DNA of 64,000 nucleotides from Shinella sp. UYSO24 (GTDB taxonomy: Bacteria > Pseudomonadota > Alphaproteobacteria > Rhizobiales > Rhizobiaceae): positions 246,869 through 310,868 of the forward strand of contig CABHNZ010000006.1 in assembly GCA_902167985.1 (NCBI GenBank), read 5' to 3'. Each line of letters begins with the position of its first letter. Within the stretch, counting starts at the first letter, position 1. Shown here piece after piece: positions 28,599 to 37,338 of this stretch. The translations under genes were made by a program, and so were the position numbers. The notes beneath the pieces were generated by a model. The model was not told the origin of the DNA, made no database searches, and saw nothing but the letters and a program-made list of their open reading frames with translations.

Positions 28599-28638
28599 GG
28601 CCGCTTCTCTTGACCAAAGGGAAGCGGTCCTTTTTTTG
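28599..28638 (+). terminator. Rho-independent terminator after the oxygenase operon
   Basis: GGCCGCTTCTC pairs with GGGAAGCGGTCC (a few wobble pairs) and is followed by seven T. It lies 26 bases after the reductase stop. Confidence 0.75.
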
Positions 28639-28646
28639 TCCTATAC

Positions 28647-29561
28647 TCAGCGTTCCAGCACGAGGTCGCCGAGATGTTGGCGCACCCATTGCGCCTCCTC
28701 CGACGCCGTGCGGCCGAAATGCCGCTTGAAGTCGCGGCTGAACTGCGCCGGGCTGACATAGCCGACCGAGACGGCAACCTCGGCAATGTTCATGTCTCCG
28801 CGCGCCAGCATCAGCCGGGCCTCGTGCAGCCGCATGGCTTTCACATACTGCATCGGGCTGCTGCCGGTGAGGGCCTTGAAATGGCTGTGATAGGAGGGCA
28901 CGCTCATGCCGGCCTCGAGCGCCAGTGCCGCGACGGCGATCTCGGATCGGTAGGTCTCGCGCAGGACGGCAAGGCTCCTGACGATCCGTGCCGCGGCGCC
29001 GTCCTGCTGCAAGGCCGCAATCATCGCGCCGCCCTGCGGGCCGACAAGGATGCGGTAATGTAATTCCCGCAGGAGGGCATCGCCGAGTATCCGGGCCTCC
29101 ACCGGCTCGTTCAGTGCCCGCAGCAGACGGTAAAGCACATCCTCGATCGCGGGCTCCATCGGGCTCGACACGAGGCTTTTTGCCCGGCTCGCGGAAAGCG
29201 TCGCCTGCCGGCTCTCGATGACCGCGGCGATCTCCGAGGCGAGGGAAAGATCGAACTCCATATACAAGGCCAGAAGCGGCGTCTCAGGGCTCGCGACCGA
29301 TCCCATGCGGAACGGCACCGGCACGGAGACTGCGAGATAATGGTCCTCGTCATAGAGATAGACCTGACCCTCCAGCATGCCGCGCTTGGAGCCGCGTAAA
29401 ACAAAGACGGCGCCGGGCCGATAGAGCACTGGCACGTCGTGGAGGATCTCCTCGCTTTTCAGGACGCGAACGCCGGCAAGCGCCGTCGGATTGTAGCCCT
29501 GACGCGGAGCAAGTCGGGCCGCCAGTTCCGTCAGTTCGGCACGCAAAATCTCTCTGTTCAT
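28647..29561 (-). CDS. AraC-family regulator with AraC_N cupin-type domain
   Basis: 304 residues. The N-terminal ligand domain has the pattern seen in AraC_N proteins (VPVLYRPGAVFVLRGSKRG, then YLYDEDHYLAVSVPVPF). The C-terminal helix-turn-helix pair is ALALEAGMSVPSYHSHFK and VAVSVGYVSPAQFSRDFKRHFG. ATG 29561 is the first normal start. It is divergent from the SDR gene at 29676 across 114 bases; in many proteobacteria this regulator type controls an adjacent SDR gene. None of the island operators lies here, so the pair is probably independent. Confidence 0.85.
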   Translation of the reverse strand: MNREILRAELTELAARLAPRQGYNPTALAGVRVLKSEEILHDVPVLYRPGAVFVLRGSKRGMLEGQVYLYDEDHYLAVSVPVPFRMGSVASPETPLLALYMEFDLSLASEIAAVIESRQATLSASRAKSLVSSPMEPAIEDVLYRLLRALNEPVEARILGDALLRELHYRILVGPQGGAMIAALQQDGAAARIVRSLAVLRETYRSEIAVAALALEAGMSVPSYHSHFKALTGSSPMQYVKAMRLHEARLMLARGDMNIAEVAVSVGYVSPAQFSRDFKRHFGRTASEEAQWVRQHLGDLVLER

Positions 29562-29675
29562 AGGAATTGGCAAGAAACTCAGATGTTCCGCAATCGAATG
29601 GCTGTCACTGCGAGATTATCTGGCATATGTGCCGATCAATCAAGAGATCGGCTCCTGCAAAAGAGGAGGCCAGTC

Positions 29676-30504
29676 ATGGCGAAGAAGAAGACGATTTTCA
29701 TCACCGGCGCAATTCCGGCTTCGGCCTTGCGATCGCAACCGCTGCCACCGCCGCAGGCCATCGCGTGATTGGCACCGTTCGCTCTGAGGCTGCGCGAAAA
29801 AGCTGGCGGGTGATCTGTCGGCTCTCGGTACCGTCCTTTGCGATGTGACCGAATTCGACCGGATCGAGGGCGTCGTCGCGGCGGCGGAGGCCGAGCATGG
29901 TCCTATCGACGTCCTCATCAACAATGCCGGTTACGGCCATGAGGGCGTTCTGGAAGAATCGCCGCTCGATGAAATGCGCCGCCAGTTCGACGTCAACGTG
30001 TTTGGCGCGGTGGCGGTTGCCAAGGCGTTTCTGCCGCGCTTTCGTGCGCGCCGCAGCGGCTTCATCGTCAATGTCACATCCATGGGCGGCATGATCACCA
30101 TGCCGGGCATCGCCTATTACTGCGGAAGCAAATTCGCGCTTCAGGGGATATCCGAGGTGATGCGGGCCGAGATGGCGCCCTTCGGCGTGAATGTGACGAC
30201 GCTCTGCCCCGGTTCGTTCCGCACCGATTGGGCGGGCCGCTCGATGGTCCGCACGGAGCGTTCGATTGCAGACTACGACGCGCTCTTCGACCCGATCCGT
30301 ACGGCGCGACAAGAGAAGAGCGGCAGGCAGCTCGGTGATCCGGCCAAGCTGGCAGAGGCTGTTCTGCAATTGCTCGACAGCGACAACCCGCCGCCGCAAC
30401 TGCTTCTCGGCAGCGATGCACTGAAATTCGTCTCCGAGCGTCTCCAGCGTATGCAGCAGGAAATCGAGGAGTGGCGGGCGCTGACACTGTCTACGGACGG
30501 CTGA
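29676..30504 (+). CDS. Short-chain dehydrogenase/reductase (frame broken twice)
   Basis: About 276 residues when joined. The first frame gives MAKKKTIFITGA, the second SGFGLAIATAATAAGHRV, the third NNAGYGHEG, a Ser in NVTSMGG and the catalytic YYCGSK. The C-terminus is that of the larger SDR oxidoreductases (RTDWAGRSM). The breaks near 29708 and 29802 each fit one lost base. GAGGAGG precedes ATG 29676 closely. The partner is the divergent AraC regulator. The substrate is unknown. Confidence 0.8.
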
Positions 30505-30507
30505 ACG

Positions 30508-30536
30508 AAAAAGGCCGGCGGTTTGCGCCGCCGGCC
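30508..30536 (-). terminator. Rho-independent terminator of the nitrilase-2 operon
   Basis: Read on the minus strand, a perfect 9-bp stem GGCCGGCGG / CCGCCGGCC with a six-base loop is followed by five T. It lies just after the nitrilase stop and also separates it from the convergent SDR gene. Confidence 0.75.
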
Positions 30537-30557
30537 AGTCGTAGGGAGAGAGGTGCC

Positions 30558-31589
30558 TTACGCCGGGCGCATGATGCCGAGCGATTGCAGATTGCCGAGT
30601 GCGGCATCGACGGCGGGTGCCGTCTCTGCCATGTCCTTCATCGGCTCGCCAAGGAAGGCATTCGCAGGGTAGACGCTGAAATCATTGTAGAAATCGCGGT
30701 ACATGTCCCAGCGGGTGCGCAGCAGCGTGTTGGCCATGCCGCGGTCGCGGCGGGCAAGCCTGAGAGCCTCGATATCGAGCTCGGCCGTCACCGCAATCGA
30801 CTGGTCCCAGTCCTGGCGGTAGGAGAGCGTCTTGCCGCGATAATCGATGATGCGCGAACGGCCGCCCTTGACCGATCCGTCAGCCGAAAAGCCGATGGCA
30901 TCGGCCACGTTGGCGCTGACGATATAGCACATGTTTTCCGCCGCCCGGGCGATCTTGGCGGCTTCCTGCGCCGGATTGTCATCCTCATTGGTCGGGTGGA
31001 TGATGATCTCGGCGCCCTGCATCATCAGCATGCGGGCGACCTCCGGCACGGCGATCTCGCCGCAGGCGATCATGCCGATCTTGCCAAGCTCGGTCTCGAC
31101 CACCGGGAAGACGCCATCTTTTCCGACGGCAGAGACATAATCGTCCATGAAGTCATGCGGCGACGGCCAGGCGGCGGTATTGACCCGGCGGAAGCGCAGG
31201 ATGACCTCACCCTGGGGGTCGATCAGGAAACAGGAATTGAAGAAGCGGCCCGGAAACTCTTCCGGCCCTTCGAACTGGTTGCCGGCGATGAAGATCGAAT
31301 GCTTCTTTGCCAGCTCCTGCAAGGGTTCGGTGATCCAGCCCGGTATCGTGGTGACGGCCTTCGCCATCCAGTCCTCGACGGTCAGCCCATGCGGCGGGCC
31401 CTGCAGGCCGAATTCCGGCAGGACGACCATTTTCGGCGGCTCGGGCGAGGCCATCGCCGCCTCGATCAGCGACACGGCGGTCGCGATATTCTCGTTGATG
31501 ATGCCTTTTGCTTCTTCAGGCGTCTTCGCCTTGGTCGCCTGCTTGCTCGGCATCTGGATGCAGGTCGCGCGCCACGGTGTAATGGTCAT
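30558..31589 (-). CDS. Nitrilase-superfamily carbon-nitrogen hydrolase, paralogue
   Basis: 343 residues, colinear with the nitrilase at 25095-26147. Glu59 (LPEFGLQG) and Cys176 (ACGEIAVPE) are kept. Residue 135 is again Arg (F133-R134-R135-V-N) in place of the family Lys, so the change is conserved in both copies. ATG 31589 (MTITPWRATCIQM) aligns with the start of the paralogue and has GAAGG upstream; longer starts at 31616 and 31610 are possible. It is downstream of the binding-protein gene in one minus-strand operon. Confidence 0.85.
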   Translation of the reverse strand: MTITPWRATCIQMPSKQATKAKTPEEAKGIINENIATAVSLIEAAMASPEPPKMVVLPEFGLQGPPHGLTVEDWMAKAVTTIPGWITEPLQELAKKHSIFIAGNQFEGPEEFPGRFFNSCFLIDPQGEVILRFRRVNTAAWPSPHDFMDDYVSAVGKDGVFPVVETELGKIGMIACGEIAVPEVARMLMMQGAEIIIHPTNEDDNPAQEAAKIARAAENMCYIVSANVADAIGFSADGSVKGGRSRIIDYRGKTLSYRQDWDQSIAVTAELDIEALRLARRDRGMANTLLRTRWDMYRDFYNDFSVYPANAFLGEPMKDMAETAPAVDAALGNLQSLGIMRPA

Positions 31590-31677
31590 GGACTGTAATA
31601 CCTTCGTCATGTTCATATTGGCTGTTTGGCGGCGCCGGGAAATTTTGCCGGAGCCGCCAGCATGGAAGGAGTGCCCG

Positions 31678-32693
31678 TCACTTCGTCTCGACGAATTCGT
31701 TGGTGTAGACGCTTGCGACGTCCACCTTGCCCTTCATGTCGAAATACTTCTGCAGCAGGTCCTGGCTCTGCTCCCAGTCTTCCTTCGAGGTCCAGCCGAA
31801 GGGCTTGCCCTCGGAGCGGGCCGAATGCATGAGCGGCTCGAGCGCTTGAGGGACGCAAGGTTCAGCGAGCGCTCGACCAGCGGCCGCGCCTTGATCATGG
31901 CATCTATGGCGCCGTCAGGATCCTTGAAGCTTGCGGCATAGGATTTGGCCGTGGCGGCCATGAAGCGCTTCAAAAGGTCCTTGTTCTTTGTCTCGAAGCT
32001 CTTGGTGGTGACGAAGCCGGTGCCGAGGATGTTGATGCCCTCGTCCGAAATCATCAGCGGCTTGGAGATCGCGGCCTTGGCGGCAACGGTTGGGGCCTGG
32101 GTGAAGATCCAGCCGGTCATCGCATCGGCATTGCCGCTCAGGAGGGCCTGGATATCCTGGCGGCCTTCATGTTGATCATCGTCACCTTGGATTTGTCGAC
32201 GCCGCCGCCTTCATATAGGCGTCCATCAGCTTGGCGGAGGCGCTGTCCGGGGTGATCGCGATCGTGTGGCCTTCGAGATCCTTGGGCGATTTTAGCGGCT
32301 TCTTTTCAAGCGAGATGATCGAGTCGGGCAGACGCTGGATCAGGCCGCCAATGCCGATCAGGTCCATGCCGGCCGCTACCGACTGCATCATCGTCGAATA
32401 ATTCGCCATGACGATATCGGCATTGCCGGCCGCAACGGCCTGAAGGGCAGGGTTGGTGCCCTGACCGTCCTCGATCGTCAGGTCGATGCCGGCATCCTTG
32501 TAGTAACCCTTTTCGACGCCGTAGAAAACTGGCGCATGGTATCCGCTCGGCAGCCAGTCGAGCTTCAGTTTTAGCTTGTCTGCGGCAAGCGACGGCTGTG
32601 CGCCGAGAAGGGCGACAGCGCCGGCAACGAGCGCAAGCCGACAGCTGGTAGCGATTTTTCCAAGGGCAGACGTTTGAAGAAATTGCGGTCCAT
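31678..32693 (-). CDS. ABC substrate-binding protein, NMT1/THI5 type (frame broken at four points)
   Basis: About 339 residues. A signal peptide is formed by MDRNFFKRL, then LALVAGAVALLGAQPSLAA. The mature start KLKLKLDWLPSGYHAPVFYG is the classic NMT1/THI5-like opening, followed by DLTIEDGQGTNPALQAVAAG. The frame changes near 32665, 32200, 32163 and 31850, each fitting one lost base; bridged text is continuous (AAQDIQALLSGNADAMTGW). It probably feeds the permease and ATPase at 19955-21558, which lack their own binding protein and share the operator. A pyrimidine-like or other small N-compound is a possible ligand, by family only. Confidence 0.8.
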
Positions 32694-32711
32694 GGTTTTT
32701 AGGTTCCCCAG

Positions 32712-32732
32712 TTGTATACCACTGGTATATCA
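32712..32732. promoter_or_regulatory. Candidate GntR operator upstream of the binding-protein gene
   Basis: TTGTATACCA at 32712 and TGGTATATCA at 32723 start 11 bp apart. Each is one base from the perfect palindrome. They lie 19-39 bases before the minus-strand start. Confidence 0.62.
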
Positions 32733-33105
32733 TTTCACATTTTTGATGTTTGGCAAGCGTGATATGCTGATCGGGCGAAATTCCGATCGGCCGAAATCGA
32801 ACTGCTGTGAACCGGATGTGAAGCGACGGGGACAGATAAGGCCGAGCAGAATGATCTGCAGGCGATTGATCGTCCTGCATCAGATTGGTGGCAATGAAAC
32901 GGAAAGTGCGGCCGCCGGCCCCTTGGAAAAGGTCCGCATATGGCAATGCTCGTCAGGGGGGGGGCGGGGGATGGCGGTTCGCTCGCCTAAGTGCCCCATC
33001 GGCAAAGTGATGCGCGAGTGACGTCCCTGACTGGCCTGCGGGTTGGAATGGTCTGGCGGTGTCGTCTTGAAGGGCAGGCTGTTCGTGGGTGGGGCTGTCG
33101 CTGCG
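32733..33105. other. Gene-free stretch between two regulons
   Basis: About 370 bases with no supported gene. It contains a G-rich run near 32956-32970 and the promoter area of the binding-protein operon. Nothing else recognisable was seen. Confidence 0.4.
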
Positions 33106-33758
33106 TCAGCCGCGGAACTGCTGATAGGTGACGCTTTGTATGCGGATATGTTCGCGCATCAGCGCTTCTGCCTGCTGCGCATCATGTGCTTCAAGTGCAT
33201 CAAGAATTTGCTGATGCTCCTTCATCGAGCTGTTCAGCCGGTCTACCGCCGACAATTGTGCCTGCCGGAATGGCCTCAGCCTGCGCTGCATATGGCGTGT
33301 CTCGTCAGCCAGAAAGCTGTTGCCGCCGGCCTGGTAGATGATGTCGTGAAACGTCTCGTTCTCGTGGTAATATTGCCGCTGGTCGCGAGCGGCGAGCGCA
33401 CGCTCGCAGCGCAGTGCAGCCTGCCGCAATAGAAGGATCTGCGCCGTGGTGATCCGTTGCGCGGCAAGTTGGCGCACCATGCCTCAAGCTCGGCCATGAC
33501 TTCGAACATTTCCACCAGTCGAACGAAATCCGGTGCACGCACGAATGTGCCGCGATTGGGGTGAACCACGGCAAGGCCGGCGCTGGACAGCAGTTGCAGG
33601 GCCTGCCGAAGAGGCGTGCGCGACACGCCGAATTCGCGCGCCAGACTGACCTCGTCCAGGCGTTCGCCGTCGCGGAATTTGCCGTCCGCGATCATTGCTT
33701 CCAGGCGTTCATACAGCAGATCGGCAGTCGTGGTTTTGGCTACCATAAGGTCCCTCAT
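33106..33758 (-). CDS. GntR-family regulator, FCD subgroup (one frame break)
   Basis: About 217 residues. Winged helix: LYERLEAMIADGKFRDGE, then LAREFGVSRTPLRQALQLL. FCD domain: MAELEAWCA at the break, then QRQYYHENETFHDIIYQ with the metal-binding-type His pattern, and EALMREHI near the end. The break near 33480 fits one lost base. The start at 33758 has GGGAGG nine bases upstream. It is divergent from the dipeptide-type transporter operon, which it very probably controls through the TTGTGTACAA site. Confidence 0.83.
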
Positions 33759-33830
33759 TCTCGCTGCCTCCCTTTACCAAAACTGCGTAGCAAGGCATCA
33801 ATCTCAAAAATTGCATCCACACATAAATAA

Positions 33831-33840
33831 TTGTGTACAA
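33831..33840. promoter_or_regulatory. Candidate operator of the second GntR regulator
   Basis: TTGTGTACAA has perfect TTGT/ACAA arms, the usual FCD-type operator form, in the 158-bp divergent promoter between gntR and the transporter operon. It is distinct from the TGGTATACCA type of the neighbouring island. Confidence 0.5.
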
Positions 33841-33916
33841 CATTGAAAAGTCGCCTACAATGTCGGCATAAATAAAGTTGCATAAAAATAGAGCAAATTA
33901 ATTGAAGGGGACCAAC

Positions 33917-35427
33917 ATGAAGCGAACCATCGCACTTGCAGCATTTCTTCTGCCCGCATGCCTGATGTCGTCCGCAGCCTTTGCCGGAAAGGCGGATGAT
34001 ACGCTCCACATCGCCTTTTCGCGGGAGCTGGAGCACGTCGACCCCTATTACAACACCGCCCGCGAAGGGGTTCTCCTCAGCTATGCCGTCTGGGATGGGC
34101 TGCTCTACCGCGATACAGTGACCGGCGAGTACAAGGGCAATCTCGCGATCGCGTGGAAGTGGATCGACCCGACGACACTCGAGTTCAAGCTGCGACAGGG
34201 CGTGAAGTTTCAGAATGGCGAGCCCTTCGATGCCGATGACGTCGTCTTTACCTTCAACCATGCCATCGATCCGAAGAGCGGAGCCAAGTCGCAGGCCACG
34301 ACAAGCTGGATCAAGTCGACGGAAAAGGTCGATCAATACACCGTCCGCATTCACACCAATGGTCCGTTCCCGGCCGCTTTCGAATATCTCGCCGCCCGCT
34401 TGTGATCGAGCCGAAGGATTATTTCGAGAAGGTGGGGCAGGAAGGCGTCGCATTGAAGCCGGTCGGCACCGGCCCCTATTCGGTGGAAAGCGTCGACCCG
34501 GGTCGTCATTTCGTCCTCAAGCGCAATCCGAACTATTTCGCCGCGGTCAAGCCGAAGGCGTCGATCGAGACGGTCGATATCCGCACCGTGCCGGATGCAA
34601 ACACGCAGATGGCCGAACTCTTCAACGGAGATATCGACCTCGTCTGGGGCGTGCCATCGGATCAGGCGGACAAGATGGCGGGGCTCGGCAAGTTCCAGGT
34701 CGCCAATGCCCCGACCATGCGCGTCGGATATCTCAGCCTCGATGCCGCCGGCCGCACCGGCGATGGTCCGATGAAGAACCTCAAGGTTCGTCAGGCGATC
34801 AACATGGCGATCAATCGCCAGGGCATTGTCGATGCGATGTTGAAAGGCACTACCAAGGTCATCAACAGTGCCTGCTCGCCGGATCAGTTCGGTTGCGAAC
34901 AGAAGGTGACGACCTACCCCTACGATCCCGAAAAGGCAAAGAAGCTGCTGGCGGAAGCGGGCTATCCGAACGGTTTCAGCGTCGATTTCTACGCCTATCG
35001 TGACCGCCCGCTGGCCGAGGCGATGATCGGCATGCTTGCCGATATCGGCATCAAGGGCCAGCTTCACTACATGCAATATGCGGCGCTGCGCGAAAAGCGG
35101 ATCAAGGACGGCACGCCGATCTCCTTCATGACCTGGGGTTCGAACTCGGTCGCCGATGTTTCGGCCATCACCAGCGCCTTCTTCAAAATGGGCGGCGAGG
35201 ATGACGCGCGTGATCCGGAAGTGGCAGGCCTGCTGGAGAAGGGCGATACTTCGGTCGAGCCCGCAGAGCGCAAGGCCGCCTATTCCAAGGCTCTGTCGCT
35301 GATTGCAGAAAAGGCCTACTGGACGCCGCTCTGGCTCTATTCCACCAATTACGTCATGGGCGAAGACGTGAAGTTCAAGCCGACGCCGGATGAGATCATC
35401 CGTTTCTACGACATCAGCTGGAAATAA
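33917..35427 (+). CDS. ABC substrate-binding protein, dipeptide/oligopeptide type (family 5; one frame break)
   Basis: About 503 residues. The signal peptide is MKRTIALAAFLLPACLM ending near AAFAGK. Family-5 marks are VKFQNGEPFDADDVVFTF, then GTGPYSVESVDPG and VRQAINMAINRQGIV. The break near 34400 (after LAAR, resuming VIEPKDYFEK) fits one lost base. ATG 33917 follows AGGGG. It is the first gene of a seven-gene operon (importer, M20 peptidase, amidase, FAD oxidase), so the ligand is probably a short or modified peptide or an amino-acid amide. Confidence 0.87.
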
Positions 35428-35434
35428 GTTTCCT

Positions 35435-35476
35435 CGCCGGCATCCGGGGCAGGTGATCCTATCTTCGATGCCGGCG
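35435..35476 (+). terminator. Intercistronic hairpin after the binding-protein gene
   Basis: CGCCGGCATC pairs with GATGCCGGCG over a 22-base loop, between binding-protein and permease genes, without a T tract. Such hairpins commonly protect the binding-protein mRNA and lower downstream expression. Confidence 0.5.
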
Positions 35477-35520
35477 GGCAAACCCGTGTCTCGATCCCTG
35501 TCGCGATCAAGGGGTGCTCC

Positions 35521-36437
35521 GTGCTCAAATTCATTCTGAAGAAACTCGGTCTGGCGCTGCTCGTGGCGCTGACGGTCTCCTTCATCAGCTTCATCCTCCT
35601 GTTTCTGGCCGGTGATCCGGCCGTTTCGATCGCCGGCGAGAGCGCTACGGCGGAGGTGATCAATCAGGTTCGCCATCAATACGGCTTCGACCGGCCATTG
35701 ATGACCCAATATCTCGACTGGCTCATGCGGGCTTTGTCTGGCGATTTCGGCATGAGCTATTATTTCCGCGTCCCTGTCGCCGGCATGGTTGCCGAGCGGC
35801 TGCCGGTCACGATGACGATCGGCGGGCTCGGGATGCTGTTTGCACTGGTCGTCGCCATACCGATGGGCGTGCTGGCGGCCGCCTTTCCCAATAGCTGGAT
35901 CGATCGGACCGCAATTGCGATCGCAGTCGTCGGCCAGGCGATTCCAAGCTTCTGGTTCGGCCTCCTCCTGATCGTCGTCTTTTCGGTCAATCTCGGCCTC
36001 TTGCCGCATCCGGCACGCGGACATGGACCGGCTACATCCTGCCCATGATCGTGCTCGGATATTACGCGATGCCGGCCATCATGCGGCTGACGCGCGCCGG
36101 CATGATGGAGGTTCTGTCAGCGGATTATATCCGCACGGCCCGCGCCAAGGGGCTGAAATGGCGCGTCATCATGTTCAAGCATGCCTTGCGCAATGCCATC
36201 ATCCCGGTCGTCAGCCTTGCTGCGGTACAGCTCGGTTTCATGTTCGGCGGTTCCGTCATCGTCGAGACGGTGTTTGCCCTCCACGGCGCCGGCTTCCTCG
36301 CCTGGGAGTCCATCTCCCGTAACGACCTGCCCACCATGCAGGCACTGATCCTCATTTTCTCGATGTTCTACATCGGGCTGACTTTCCTCGCCGACATTCT
36401 GAATGCCTGGCTCGATCCGCGTTTGAGGAGCAATTGA
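35521..36437 (+). CDS. ABC transporter permease, DppB type (one frame break)
   Basis: About 305 residues with six membrane helices. The N-terminal MLKFILKKLGLALLVAL is typical of DppB/OppB. The EAA loop region reads SADYIRTARAKGLKWRVI, and the end LADILNAWLDPRLR is the family terminus. The break near 36008 fits one lost base (LLP, then SGTRTWTGYILPM). It works with the permease whose gene starts one base after the stop region. Confidence 0.88.
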
Positions 36438-36438
36438 G

Positions 36439-37338
36439 ATGAGCGAAATTTCCGTGGCGACCGTCTCTTCCATGCCGGCGCAACCAAACCCGGCAAGGCG
36501 CTTCCTTCAAAAGGCACTGCGTCATCGCAGTTTCATGTTCGGCTTCGCTGTGATCGCCTTCGTCGTGGCCGTTGCCATTTTTGCGCCCTTTCTGGCGCCG
36601 CACGATCCCTATCGCCAGGATCTTCTGGCGCGCATGGCCCGGCCGGTCTTTCTCGGCGGCACCTGGAAGCACATTCTGGGTACGGATGCATTGGGGCGTG
36701 ATTATCTGTCTCGCCTCATCTATGGGGCGCGCGTCTCCATGATGATCGGCTGCGTCGCGGCCTTCATCTCCTGCATCATCGGTACGACGCTCGGGGTGCT
36801 CGGCGGCTATTTCGGCGGCAAGATCGATGCGGTGGTCATGTTCTTCGTGTCCGTCAGGCTGGCACTTCCGGCAACGCTGGTTGCCTTGGCCGTGGTGGCG
36901 CTCTTCGGCGGATCGCTGACCGTCGTCGTCGTGACGCTGGGTTGCCTCCTGTGGGACAGGTTCGCCGTGGTCATGCGCAGTGCCACCATGCAGGTTCGCC
37001 AGATGGATTACATCGCCGCTGCGGAAGTGCTTGGCGCCAATGTTCCACGCATTCTCTGGAAGGATGTGCTACCGAACGTCATGAACGCGCTGATCGTCGT
37101 TCTGACGCTCGAAATGGCGCATGCCATCATCCTCGAAGCGGCTTTGTCCTTCCTCGGTCTCGGCGTGCAGCCGCCCACGCCTTCCTGGGGCCTGATGATT
37201 TCCGAGGGCAAGGATATGCTTCTCTTCGAAAGCTGGCTGATCGCCATTCCGGGGATCGCGCTCTTCGTCCTGCTGCTTGCCATCAACATGCTGGGCGACG
37301 GCATCCGTGATATTACCGCACCGGAGGGTCGCAACTGA
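36439..37338 (+). CDS. ABC transporter permease, DppC type
   Basis: 299 residues, intact. An N-terminal cytoplasmic segment precedes the first helix (FMFGFAVIAFVVAVAIFAP). The phrases HILGTDALGRDYLSRLIYG and EAALSFLGLGVQPPTPSWG are hallmarks of DppC/OppC permeases. Its stop codon overlaps the start of the ATPase gene. It forms the second half of the membrane channel of this importer. Confidence 0.92.
   Translation: MSEISVATVSSMPAQPNPARRFLQKALRHRSFMFGFAVIAFVVAVAIFAPFLAPHDPYRQDLLARMARPVFLGGTWKHILGTDALGRDYLSRLIYGARVSMMIGCVAAFISCIIGTTLGVLGGYFGGKIDAVVMFFVSVRLALPATLVALAVVALFGGSLTVVVVTLGCLLWDRFAVVMRSATMQVRQMDYIAAAEVLGANVPRILWKDVLPNVMNALIVVLTLEMAHAIILEAALSFLGLGVQPPTPSWGLMISEGKDMLLFESWLIAIPGIALFVLLLAINMLGDGIRDITAPEGRN

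Noticed and set aside
29617..29636. TGGCATATGTGCC word between the araC and SDR genes, as a sixth GntR operator
   Set aside because: It lacks the central TATAC core and the 11-bp partner; better read as a chance partial palindrome or an AraC site.
32950..32975. G-rich run as a quadruplex or phase-variable tract
   Set aside because: A single long G run and one short one do not give four tracts, and no gene overlaps it; in this base-loss-prone sequence its length is unreliable.
34351..36024. 557-codon minus-strand frame opposite the dipeptide transporter genes
   Set aside because: Asp/Arg/His-rich antisense translation of dppA/dppB; no ribosome binding site or motif.
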